Shown: positions 32,922-40,786 of the stretch, one piece after another | Position numbering within the stretch: the stretch's first letter is position 1 | Layout of the letters: each line of letters opens with the position of its first letter | Origin: CBDCFV01 sp965216425 | GTDB lineage: Bacteria > Chloroflexota > Dehalococcoidia > Lucifugimonadales > UBA3495 | Assembly (NCBI GenBank): GCA_965216425.1 | Contig: CBDCFV010000007.1 | Span: 186,001-250,000, forward strand | Direction of reading: 5' to 3' | DNA: 64,000 nucleotides | The notes under the pieces: generated by a model | Told to the model about the DNA's origin: nothing | The model's database searches: none | Seen by the model: only the letters and a program-made list of their open reading frames with translations | Program-made: the position numbers and the translations under genes

Positions 32922-35255
32922 CTATTTCAAGGCCTCCACTATCGTATTGACGTTGTAGCGCATTAAATCAATGTAGGTACCTGCTTCTCCTCCCGCCTCG
33001 CCCAAAGACCCGGAGTACAACCCGCCAATAAGGGTCGCCCCGGTTTCTTCGGCGACGCGTTGTCCAAGTCGGGTGCTGTGCGATTTTTCAGCGAACACGG
33101 CCGGGGCCCCTGTGTGTTCTATAGTTTCGATGAGCTCGGCCAGTTCCTGCGCCGTGGGTTCGGCTTCGGTAGAAGTTGGGAAGATAGCCCCGACTACCTG
33201 GAAGCCATACCCTTTGGCGAAGTATTGGAAGCTGTCATGGGATGTAACCAGCAGCCTACGCTCTTCCGGCAGCGTCGCCACCTGCTCTTCGATCCAAGTG
33301 TGCAGTTGGTCCAGTTCGCGGCTGTAGGCGGCGGCGTTCTCCCGGTATGAGACCTGCCCCTCAGGATCAATGGTCGAAAGCTGCGCCGCGATGCTGTTGA
33401 CCGCCTGTTTCACCCGGAGCGGGTCAAACCAGAAGTGTGGGTCGAGTGTTCCGTGTCCGTGCTTGTCATCCTCTTCTTCTTCGTGCCCGTGCTCTTCGTG
33501 TCCTTCGGTTTCGCCCAGTACACTTACAAAGGCGATTTTGGTTGGCGCTCCGTCCACTTCCCACTGCTGAACGACTTCGAGGTCGTGGTCGTCAAGCTGG
33601 AATACCCTGCCGCCGACTGAGTCCGTGACGAACACCGCGCCGGGGGCCGTGGCGACGTGGGGGCGCGCCCAGAAGTCGTCATCAACCGGCGTAGACAGGA
33701 AGCCGGATGCCGAAGCCAGCAGGTCCAAGTCGTGGGCATCGTACATCCGCAGTTCGCCGTCGCTCATCACCACCAGCAGGGCTTCCCCGTCGTAACCGAA
33801 GGCAACCTGGATGGGCCGTAACTCCCCACTGGTGGGGATGAATTGGTCCATACGGCCTTCCTCAGGGTCTACCACGTACAATCCCACCTCTGACCCCAAG
33901 GCGAAGAAATGGCCCAAACCGGGATACCCCCAGACTGAAGTCAAACGGAAATCTTCCGGTGCTCCATCGGGTGCCGGAACAAAAACGTGTCCATATTCGC
34001 CGTCATGGGCCTCCACCACCAAAGCTCCGCCAGTGCAACCGAAAGCAGCTTGGTGGCCGTTGCCCGCATCGCCGTGCAGGTCCGGGCAACCCTCCGCGCT
34101 GTACAAGACGTTGCCTTGCAAGTCGCGGATTTCGGCGCCGATTGGACTGCTCGCGTCGGGGTTGGCGGGGAAATCCGGATGCTTGATGGAGGTCGCGAAC
34201 AGGTCATCCTCCAGCGGCACCGCTGCTCCGTGTTGTGGCCCCACGTTGAACCGTGCAGGGACGTAGTCGCTGCCTTCCTCTTCCAGTTCGTGCTCGTTAA
34301 TCAGCACCACGTCTCCTGAGCCGTCATAGAAGATTGCGGCCCACTCGCCACCCACGTAGAGATGTACCGGACGGTCGCCAGCCAGGTTGACGCCAACTTG
34401 GCTGGTCGGCGCCTCCACCAAGTCGAAATGGCCGCCGTGGCCGTCCAGGAAGATACCGCCGTCGATCACATGGACGTTGTTGGCATCATTGGACACGGCG
34501 ATGGCGAAGCGTCCGCTCTTGGTTGCGTGGATCCGTCCGGCCCGTTCACCCAAGTCGAACGCGTTCTGGTCCACCTCACCGTGTTCCAAGTCAATGACCG
34601 ACATTGCACCCGTTTCACCGTCGCCGATGAGCAGCCGGCCGAGAATTTCCTCCATTTCCTCTTCGTCATGATCTTCGAAGATTTCAACGAAGTCGATGGG
34701 GTCCACCTCGTTGCCCAGTGCAATGATTTTTTCAGGGTTGCCCGCTGCGTTGCGAATCAGTTCTTCCAACCAGCCGGCTTCTAAAGACAGGCCTACGCTC
34801 AATACCAAGTCCGCGTCAGCAACCTGGGCCACGTCACGGGCGCCGGGTTGGAAAGTGTGGGGATCGGCATTCGGTGGCAGCAATGAGACAACGCTTACAC
34901 GGTCCTGTCCCACAGCCCGCGCCCAGTCCGCAAGAATATTGCTGGTAGTAACTACATTGGTCAGGGAGAAGGGTTGAGCAGGTGTGCTTGGCTCGCTGGC
35001 CCGTATATTGGGAGCGGACGATTCCAAGGGAGCCTTGGCCTGCTGGCTGGTCACGGAGGAGTCGCTTTGTGCCGCCGTCGATTCGGTGGCTTTGGATTGC
35101 TGACCAGCCACGGACGTATCGGCCTCTACGGCAGCGGATTGCTCGGTTGCTGGTTGTTGACTACTAGTGTTGGACTCGGAGTTGCAGGCGTTGAACAACA
35201 TCAAAACCCCGATGATCATAAAGACCGGGGTCATCTTCCGTAGCAGGAACCACAT
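32922..35255 (-). CDS. Metal ABC transporter binding lipoprotein with inserted AztD-like beta-propeller
   Basis: A 777-aa protein about 2.5 times the usual ZnuA length. Residues 1-24 are a lipoprotein signal ending LMLFNAC; 25-95 are a Ser/Gln/Ala-rich linker with repeated QQ-x-KA motifs. The ZnuA/AztC N-lobe follows at about 96-195 with the metal His in ADPHTF. A domain from about 207 to 585 resembles the zinc metallochaperone AztD (LIGDGETGAMSVIDLEHG, NVHVIDGGIFLDGHGGHFDL, CPDLHGDAGNGHQAAFGC). A His/Glu loop leads to the C-lobe (about 603-777) with DPHFWFDP, SHDSF and FAEKSHS. All SBP ligands are kept. SD AGGAGA precedes the ATG. Confidence 0.88.
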   Translation of the reverse strand: MWFLLRKMTPVFMIIGVLMLFNACNSESNTSSQQPATEQSAAVEADTSVAGQQSKATESTAAQSDSSVTSQQAKAPLESSAPNIRASEPSTPAQPFSLTNVVTTSNILADWARAVGQDRVSVVSLLPPNADPHTFQPGARDVAQVADADLVLSVGLSLEAGWLEELIRNAAGNPEKIIALGNEVDPIDFVEIFEDHDEEEMEEILGRLLIGDGETGAMSVIDLEHGEVDQNAFDLGERAGRIHATKSGRFAIAVSNDANNVHVIDGGIFLDGHGGHFDLVEAPTSQVGVNLAGDRPVHLYVGGEWAAIFYDGSGDVVLINEHELEEEGSDYVPARFNVGPQHGAAVPLEDDLFATSIKHPDFPANPDASSPIGAEIRDLQGNVLYSAEGCPDLHGDAGNGHQAAFGCTGGALVVEAHDGEYGHVFVPAPDGAPEDFRLTSVWGYPGLGHFFALGSEVGLYVVDPEEGRMDQFIPTSGELRPIQVAFGYDGEALLVVMSDGELRMYDAHDLDLLASASGFLSTPVDDDFWARPHVATAPGAVFVTDSVGGRVFQLDDHDLEVVQQWEVDGAPTKIAFVSVLGETEGHEEHGHEEEEDDKHGHGTLDPHFWFDPLRVKQAVNSIAAQLSTIDPEGQVSYRENAAAYSRELDQLHTWIEEQVATLPEERRLLVTSHDSFQYFAKGYGFQVVGAIFPTSTEAEPTAQELAELIETIEHTGAPAVFAEKSHSTRLGQRVAEETGATLIGGLYSGSLGEAGGEAGTYIDLMRYNVNTIVEALK

Positions 35256-35302
35256 TCGGACGTCTCCTCAAGCGGCGCAGTTGCCGTATTTGTGAATTGC
35301 TA

Positions 35303-35317
35303 TGATACTCAGTCTCA
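35303..35317 (-). promoter_or_regulatory. Candidate Zur/Fur-family operator upstream of the metal ABC operon
   Basis: A 7-1-7 inverted repeat, TGATACT-C-AGTCTCA on the plus strand, with six of seven positions pairing. It matches 11 of 14 positions of the Fur-family consensus TGATAAT-n-ATTATCA. It lies 48-62 bases upstream of the lipoprotein start and overlaps a possible minus-strand promoter (TTAATG, 18 bases, TATCAT). Zinc- or manganese-responsive repression by Zur or Mur would fit; no regulator gene is in the window. A 6-bp-stem hairpin (35335-35352) sits further upstream. Confidence 0.55.
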
Positions 35318-35528
35318 ATATGGGTCATTAATTTACCGCCCCGCAAGGCGGTTAATTTGGTGAGACGACGTATCAGAAACTACGCAAAAAAATTATAGTA
35401 GCTTTGGTTAACCCTTGTCAAACAAGAAAACCGGACTTACATAAAGGACCCGTCCGAACCACCCCAGAGCTTCATTGAAGGAAGCATCGTATCTATGTCA
35501 GGCCCAGGGCAAGGCAGGGCGCAGGCTG

Positions 35529-36593
35529 CTATGGCAATGACTCGCAAGCAGCGCCGTCCTTGTTTCTGTCCAAGAGATGGGGGTCTCGTCGCGGACCTCC
35601 CGCCGCTTCGAAAAAGTCCTGGGCCTCTCGCTGAGTCTCAAAATCACTGCAATCGCGGTCAGGGCCGCCGGGATCGTATCTCAGGCCGGGTTTAACCCGT
35701 GTCGGTGTCTCGGATACCTCGGGTGTTGTGGGAGCAGCGGGTGTTTGCGGGCTTTCCGTTGAGCTGACTGGCTCACGTTCCGGAGAGGGTTGAGCAGTGC
35801 CGGCCGGTTGCGGTAGGTCCAACGTAAAGCCCTCTTCACAGGTGGCCAACATCTCCCGCAAAGCGTCCCATTCACGCTGCGTGGCAGTAAGGCTCCACCT
35901 TACCTTGATGTTGGTCCAGTCAATGGCGTAGGTACACCAATAGCCCTCGTCGGGCGGGCGCCAGTCTTCCGGCCCTTTGGCGCCCTTGCCCCGGTTGGCA
36001 GCGGCCGTGGTGGCGATCAAATGGTCCGGATAACTCAGGTCGTTGGCGTAGGCAGCCTTGCGGTCCCGCCCCCAAGCCGATCCGCCGGAGCGGTGAGCGT
36101 TGGCCAGGGGCACCATGTGGTCGATGTCCAGCTTGCCGGGTTCTTCCACTTCAGTGCCGGTGTAGGGGCCAACCCATCGGCCCGTGGCTACCCGGCACTG
36201 TTTGCCCGACTCAAAGGTCACCTGAATCTTGGATTCGGCAATAAGAGCTTCTTGCCGGGCGTCCTGGCAGTCGTCGTCCTCGTCAATCCAGTGACGCCAC
36301 TCGCGCCGGTTGTATTCCGGCAAGTCGGCGGCGACCGGGGCTACTCTGATTTGGTGGTCAATGATGGGGCGTGAAGAAGGTGTAACCGAAGGGATTGTAT
36401 CTGAAGGACCTTCAAGAGTTGCCGTCGGAGACATTGGTGTGTCCGACAGCGACTTAATGGGCGCTAACGCCTTGTCAGGCAGGCGCTCCTCCAAGGAATC
36501 GCACCCGCCAATCATGCCTAGAACCAGAAATACCGCGGCAATCCATCCAAGTCTTACCCGTACAAAATGGCCGGTGTTTCTACCTTCGCCCAC
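35529..36593 (-). CDS. Secreted HNH nuclease (GmrSD/DUF1524-like) with Excalibur domain
   Basis: A 354-aa exported protein. The N-terminus is a lipoprotein signal ending VLGMIGGC. A Ser/Thr/Pro linker leads to an HNH domain at about 95-235: DIDHMVPLANAHRSG supplies the metal-binding and catalytic His, with YANDLSYPDHLIATTAAANRGKGAKGPEDWRPP following. A second Pro/Thr-rich linker precedes the C-terminal Excalibur domain (DCSDFETQREAQDFF, then LLDRNKDGAACE, a DxDxDG-like calcium loop). Such enzymes act as extracellular nucleases. The GTG at 36593 has GGAGGGA upstream; an in-frame GTG at 36614 is the alternative. Confidence 0.82.
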   Translation of the reverse strand: MGEGRNTGHFVRVRLGWIAAVFLVLGMIGGCDSLEERLPDKALAPIKSLSDTPMSPTATLEGPSDTIPSVTPSSRPIIDHQIRVAPVAADLPEYNRREWRHWIDEDDDCQDARQEALIAESKIQVTFESGKQCRVATGRWVGPYTGTEVEEPGKLDIDHMVPLANAHRSGGSAWGRDRKAAYANDLSYPDHLIATTAAANRGKGAKGPEDWRPPDEGYWCTYAIDWTNIKVRWSLTATQREWDALREMLATCEEGFTLDLPQPAGTAQPSPEREPVSSTESPQTPAAPTTPEVSETPTRVKPGLRYDPGGPDRDCSDFETQREAQDFFEAAGGPRRDPHLLDRNKDGAACESLP

Positions 36594-36775
36594 TATCTCC
36601 CTCCGCCGCCCCACTATTGCGATACCTCAAAGAACAATTATATCGTCCCTTCCAATTAAGTTCATTGCTTGGGTATTGCCATCGCGGGTTGCTATAATTG
36701 TTTCTTGGTAGGTGGGGTTGTGGGTGGCCTCCTTGGGGTCCCTGAGGGTATGCTCTGCCCACAGGAGGTAGCAAC

Positions 36776-37213
36776 ATTAGACCGGTAACGATAGTAGGCC
36801 TGTGCCTGGTATTGGTGGTCGCCGCGGCAATCAGCGCAACGGCTTGTCTGGGATCAAAGGATTCTCCGAGCGGCACGTCCACTCCGGGGGTAGCAGGCGG
36901 CGCTAATTGGACGGATGTAACGTCCTGGGAAGGAGAGGGCAACGGAGACAGCTCGAAGTTCCAGATCTCAACCGATGTTTGGCGAGTATTGTGGAATGCC
37001 GAATCCGACCAAGTTGGGTCAGGGGATTTCGTTGTCCACATCTTCAACGAAGATGGCACTTTCTTCCTGAACCTGTTCGACTCCAAGGAGCACGGTGATA
37101 ATGTCAGGCAAGGGCCCTTGACGGGAACCTTGGGTGTTGAGGGTCAAGGGGACTTTTTCCTGCGGATTATTACTACCCGTTCTTACGACGTTACCATACA
37201 GGAGCGGCGCTAG
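36776..37213 (+). CDS. Small lipoprotein, probable ATT start codon
   Basis: A 145-aa protein when read from ATT 36776. An exact AGGAGG (36763-36768) lies seven bases before this ATT. The next residues, RPVTIVGLCLVLVVVAAAI, form a hydrophobic signal followed by the lipobox SATAC. The downstream frame is open from 36746 and contains no ATG or GTG that keeps the signal whole; a TTG at 36812 would remove most of it. The mature part (about 120 aa) has WEGEGNGDSSKFQI, WRVLWNAES and FFLRIITTRSYDVTIQE, a beta-rich domain I do not recognise. The product should be anchored outside the cytoplasmic membrane. Confidence 0.6.
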   Translation: MRPVTIVGLCLVLVVAAAISATACLGSKDSPSGTSTPGVAGGANWTDVTSWEGEGNGDSSKFQISTDVWRVLWNAESDQVGSGDFVVHIFNEDGTFFLNLFDSKEHGDNVRQGPLTGTLGVEGQGDFFLRIITTRSYDVTIQERR

Positions 37214-37269
37214 CCCCGGTCATTAGCCCTCTCCTGATCGCGTTCCATTCACACCGTGATGCAATAAGG

Positions 37270-38151
37270 ATGGTGAGCATGTTCGAAGGTTTTGAACAAC
37301 TGCAGATAGACACATCGGGAACGACTATAAATCTGGTTAAGGGGGGCAGCGGCCCCCCTCTTTTGATGATCCACGGTTATCCTCAGACCCACGCTATGTG
37401 GCACAAAATCGCCCCCAGGCTCGCGGAGGACTACACGGTGGTCTGCCCCGACCTCCGCGGCTACGGAGACAGCGGCAAACCGCCGGGAGACCCCGAACAT
37501 GCCACCTACTCCAAACGCTCAATGGCCTTGGACCAAGTAGAGGTGATGAAGCACTTGGGGTTCGACTCTTTTTTGCTGGTGGGCCACGACCGTGGCGCCA
37601 GGGTATCCCACCGGCTGACCAAGGACCACCCCGGCGCGGTGCAGAAGCTGGCAGTGCTGGACATCATCCCCACACACCGGATGTTCCAGATCGTCAATAA
37701 GGAAATGGCCACCAACACCTATCACTGGTTTTTCCTGATCCAGCCCTACGACTTCCCAGAGCGGGTCATAGGCGCAGCGCCGGAGCTTTTCGTGCGCCGG
37801 GGGTTCGAACGCACTGCCAATGCCAACGAGATATTCACGCCCGACGCTGTGGCCGACTACGTCCGTTGTTTTTGCGACCCTGCCACGATCCACGGCACCT
37901 GTGAAGACTACCGGGCCGGCGCCAGCATAGACTTGGTCCACGACGACGCCGACTTTGATAACAAAGTCAACTGCCCCATGTTCGCGTTGTGGAGCGCCAC
38001 CGGCTACGTTGGACGCACTCAGGACGTTCTGGCGACTTGGAGGAACTACGCCACCAACGTTCAAGGCCAGTCTCTGCCTTGCGGCCACTTCCTGGCCGAG
38101 GAGATGCCTGAGGAGACTTACAGTATCATACGGGGATTCCTGCAGAGCTGA
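37270..38151 (+). CDS. Alpha/beta hydrolase, haloacetate-dehalogenase-like
   Basis: A 293-aa alpha/beta hydrolase. HGYPQTHAMWHKIAP carries the oxyanion hole, PDLRGYGDS a typical loop, and GHDRGARVSHRL the nucleophilic Asp (107) with R108 and R111, which bind the substrate carboxylate in fluoroacetate dehalogenase. YHWFFLIQ (H152/W153) matches the halide-binding His-Trp pair of that enzyme, and GHFLAEE (His about 273) is the catalytic base. These residues favour haloacetate dehalogenase over epoxide hydrolase. Start is 37270 (AAGG upstream); ATG 37279 is also possible. It is cytosolic, and the MFS gene follows 21 bases later. Confidence 0.8.
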   Translation: MVSMFEGFEQLQIDTSGTTINLVKGGSGPPLLMIHGYPQTHAMWHKIAPRLAEDYTVVCPDLRGYGDSGKPPGDPEHATYSKRSMALDQVEVMKHLGFDSFLLVGHDRGARVSHRLTKDHPGAVQKLAVLDIIPTHRMFQIVNKEMATNTYHWFFLIQPYDFPERVIGAAPELFVRRGFERTANANEIFTPDAVADYVRCFCDPATIHGTCEDYRAGASIDLVHDDADFDNKVNCPMFALWSATGYVGRTQDVLATWRNYATNVQGQSLPCGHFLAEEMPEETYSIIRGFLQS

Positions 38152-38172
38152 CTTGCTGGACATAACCTCTTA

Positions 38173-39561
38173 ATGATTCTCACTGGGTTCCTGATCCTCA
38201 CCTCCGGGGTCCTTCTGATGACCGTGGGGGGACTGCCCGAGATCATCAGTCGGTCCCGCCACATGGTGTACGGGTTCTACGGGTGGAAACTGGTGGCTCT
38301 CACTCTCTTTTCCAACTGTTTGGCGGGCGGCCCCGTATGGAACGGCGTGGGGGTGTGGGTCAAGACCCTGGAGGTCCAGTTTGGCTGGAGCCGGGCCCAA
38401 CTGACTGGAGCTTTTTCCTTGGCCCAGTTGGAGGGCAGCCTGATTGGGCCGTTAATGGGGTACCTGATAGACCGTTTAGGCGCCAAGCGGATGGTGCTGC
38501 TGGGGTTGACCGTCACCGGGTTGGGCTTCGTCATGTTCAGCATGACTGCCAACGTGACGATGTTTTATATCTCTTACTCCTTGATCATGCTGGGCACCGC
38601 CGCAGGCACTTGGCTTCCGATGATGTCCGTCCTCAACCGGTGGTTCTCCCGTATGCGGGGCCGGGCTATGTCGGTGGCGGGAGAGGGCTCTTTCCTCGGC
38701 GGCTTGCTGTTGGTCCCGGCGCTGGCTTGGGCGGTAGACCCAGACAATTTGGGCTGGCGCGCTACTGCCTTCTGGATAGGGCTGGGCTTCATAGCCATCG
38801 CTTGGCCAATTTCCAGGGCCATACGGGAGCGCCCGGAAGATTACGGTCAGCTTCCCGATGGCGACCCGCTTGTCGCCGCTCCACCGGTTCAAACGAGATT
38901 AGAAAGAGTCCGGGAAGCAGATCAGTCCGGAGCCGGACCGGATTTTACCGCCCGGCAGGCGATACGCACCCAAGCGTTCTGGTTTATTACCTTCGGCCAT
39001 GCCCTGTCGTCGATGCTTATAGCGACGTTAACTGTGCACTTGGTCCCCATGCTCACCGACCAGGGACTAACGCTGCAAACCGCCGCATTCGTGTGGTCGG
39101 TGGTTATGGCGGTTGGAGCAATCTTCCAGTTAATTGGCGGCTACGTAGGGGACAGGATACCCAAGAACATTGCGTTATTCGGGTTCACGGTGTTGCAGGC
39201 ATCCGGCTTCATCATGGCGGCATTTATTAACGACCTGCCGATGGCTATGGTATTCGCCGTGCTTTACGGCGCGGGCTTTGGAGGACGGGTCCCATTGACA
39301 ACAGCTATCCGGGGCGATTACTTCGGCAGGAGGGCCTTCGCTACCATAACCGGCATATCCATGGCGCCTTTGTACATGTTTATGCTGGTGGCGCCCTTGG
39401 TGGCCGCGGCTATGTTTGACGCCTTGGGAAGTTACACCCTGTCATTCCTGATCCTGGGAGCGATTGGCAGCATGAGCGGCCCATTTTTCCTGTTTGCCAG
39501 AAAACCGCAGGCGCCCCGGATTACTACCAGAACGTTTCCTATGCCCAGCGCTGCGCGCTAG
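38173..39561 (+). CDS. MFS transporter (OFA/monocarboxylate-like)
   Basis: A 462-aa major-facilitator protein with 12 hydrophobic segments. FYGWKLVALTLF (about residues 35-46) is the usual first helix of the oxalate-formate/monocarboxylate antiporter branch, FGWSRAQLTGAFSLAQL and DRLGAKRMVLLGL follow, and FSRMRGRAMSVAGEG is the central motif. The first 30 residues add a hydrophobic leader, so the true start may be GTG or ATG further in. It could import a carboxylate substrate for the adjacent dehalogenase-like enzyme, which is only an inference from proximity. Confidence 0.85.
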   Translation: MILTGFLILTSGVLLMTVGGLPEIISRSRHMVYGFYGWKLVALTLFSNCLAGGPVWNGVGVWVKTLEVQFGWSRAQLTGAFSLAQLEGSLIGPLMGYLIDRLGAKRMVLLGLTVTGLGFVMFSMTANVTMFYISYSLIMLGTAAGTWLPMMSVLNRWFSRMRGRAMSVAGEGSFLGGLLLVPALAWAVDPDNLGWRATAFWIGLGFIAIAWPISRAIRERPEDYGQLPDGDPLVAAPPVQTRLERVREADQSGAGPDFTARQAIRTQAFWFITFGHALSSMLIATLTVHLVPMLTDQGLTLQTAAFVWSVVMAVGAIFQLIGGYVGDRIPKNIALFGFTVLQASGFIMAAFINDLPMAMVFAVLYGAGFGGRVPLTTAIRGDYFGRRAFATITGISMAPLYMFMLVAPLVAAAMFDALGSYTLSFLILGAIGSMSGPFFLFARKPQAPRITTRTFPMPSAAR

Positions 39562-39576
39562 GGGTCGTTGGATATC

Positions 39577-40746
39577 CTAATAGTTCCCCTCGGGACTCAT
39601 TCCCAAAAGAAACTGGCCCGCCGTTTCGTAGTGGGTGAGGCGTCCTTGAGCGTGTTGGGTAATTACGTGGATGTCCTGGAACTTCCGTTGTATGGGGTTG
39701 GCGTCGAAGATGGCGCTGGAACCGCAGAGCTGGTAGGCCAAGTCGACCGTTTGCCCCGCGCTGCGGATGGCGTAGGTACTAGCCAAGCGCAGTTGAATTC
39801 GTTCCTCCATGCTTAACTCCAGGTTCTTGCAGGCGCTTTCCCAAGCTGCAGTCGCGCTCTCGTCAAGGTAAGCCCGGGCGGACCGCCAAGTGGCTTCAGC
39901 CTCCCCCAGTGTGCGTTGGGTGGTAGGCAGATTGGGAAGTCCCGTCACGGTTCGTTGCGGTGTGTTCCTGGATACGAACTCGGTGGCTGTGGCCAACGCC
40001 GCGCGCGCGACCGCCAATGCCGAGGTTGCAAACCCTGTGCTGAAAAGCAGGGTCCTTGGGATCACATAAAGGGGGCCAGTTTCCCAGGGCGGGTCGTCCT
40101 GGTCGTAGCTTCGCAGGTAGGGCACGAACAGGTCTTTTACTTCAAAGCCGAAACTGCCCGTCCCCCGCAGCCCTTGGACCTGCCAACGGTCAACCAATTT
40201 TACTTGGTCCTTGGGGATGAGCATGATCCGGCGGCGCTCCGTAACCGATCCGGAGCCGTTTCCTTGTGCGTGTTGGCCTACTGGCGTCAAAGCGGCAACC
40301 CAAGTCGCGTGGTCATAGCCCGTGCTGAACGCCCATTGGCCGGTAAGCCTGTAACCTCCCTCGACCGGCACTGCGATAGCGGACGCGCTGGGAGGTCCGT
40401 TGCTGACCACCGCCCGCCGCTCGCCCCAGACCTCCTGGGCCGTCTCTTTGGGTATTCTGACCGAGGCGGTGGTAAAAACATTGTTCTGGTTGAGACACCA
40501 AGCCGCGCTGGCGTCCACGGCTGCAAACACACGGAGAATTTCCAGAAAATAGGGATGGTCCAACTCCGCACCGCCCAAAGAGCGGGGCAACAATAAACGA
40601 AAGAACCCCTTGTCTGCCATGTCTTCCGATAATTCCGATGGAAATTGGCGGTCCGCATCCATGCGGTCGGCGCTGTCCGCCACCCTGGCAGCGAATCCGC
40701 GGGCTAATTCCAAGTAAGTTTGGACCTCTTGTTGCGATGTTGCCAT
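39577..40746 (-). CDS. Acyl-CoA-dehydrogenase-fold flavin monooxygenase (group D, HsaA/HpaB-like)
   Basis: A 389-aa protein with the acyl-CoA dehydrogenase fold. N-terminal helices lead to LLPRSLGGAELDHPYFLEILRVFAAVDASAAWCL, a middle beta domain with WAFSTGYDHATWV and LRGTGSFGFEVKDLFVP, and a C-terminal four-helix bundle ending in RKFQDIHVITQHAQ. The catalytic Glu of true acyl-CoA dehydrogenases is not evident, and the sequence resembles HsaA-type monooxygenases that need a separate flavin reductase. No reductase gene is adjacent. It converges on the MFS gene 15 bases away. Confidence 0.8.
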   Translation of the reverse strand: MATSQQEVQTYLELARGFAARVADSADRMDADRQFPSELSEDMADKGFFRLLLPRSLGGAELDHPYFLEILRVFAAVDASAAWCLNQNNVFTTASVRIPKETAQEVWGERRAVVSNGPPSASAIAVPVEGGYRLTGQWAFSTGYDHATWVAALTPVGQHAQGNGSGSVTERRRIMLIPKDQVKLVDRWQVQGLRGTGSFGFEVKDLFVPYLRSYDQDDPPWETGPLYVIPRTLLFSTGFATSALAVARAALATATEFVSRNTPQRTVTGLPNLPTTQRTLGEAEATWRSARAYLDESATAAWESACKNLELSMEERIQLRLASTYAIRSAGQTVDLAYQLCGSSAIFDANPIQRKFQDIHVITQHAQGRLTHYETAGQFLLGMSPEGNY

Positions 40747-40786
40747 GCTGCATCCTGCGCTTCTGATGATAATTGGAATGGGCGAG

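Noticed and set aside
35335..35352. Hairpin ACCGCC / GGCGGT upstream of the metal importer operon, considered as a terminator.
   Set aside because: No T-run follows on either strand at a suitable distance.
38283..39230. A 315-codon plus-strand open frame within the second MFS gene.
   Set aside because: It is a shifted frame of the transporter gene with high Arg/Gly content and no domain.
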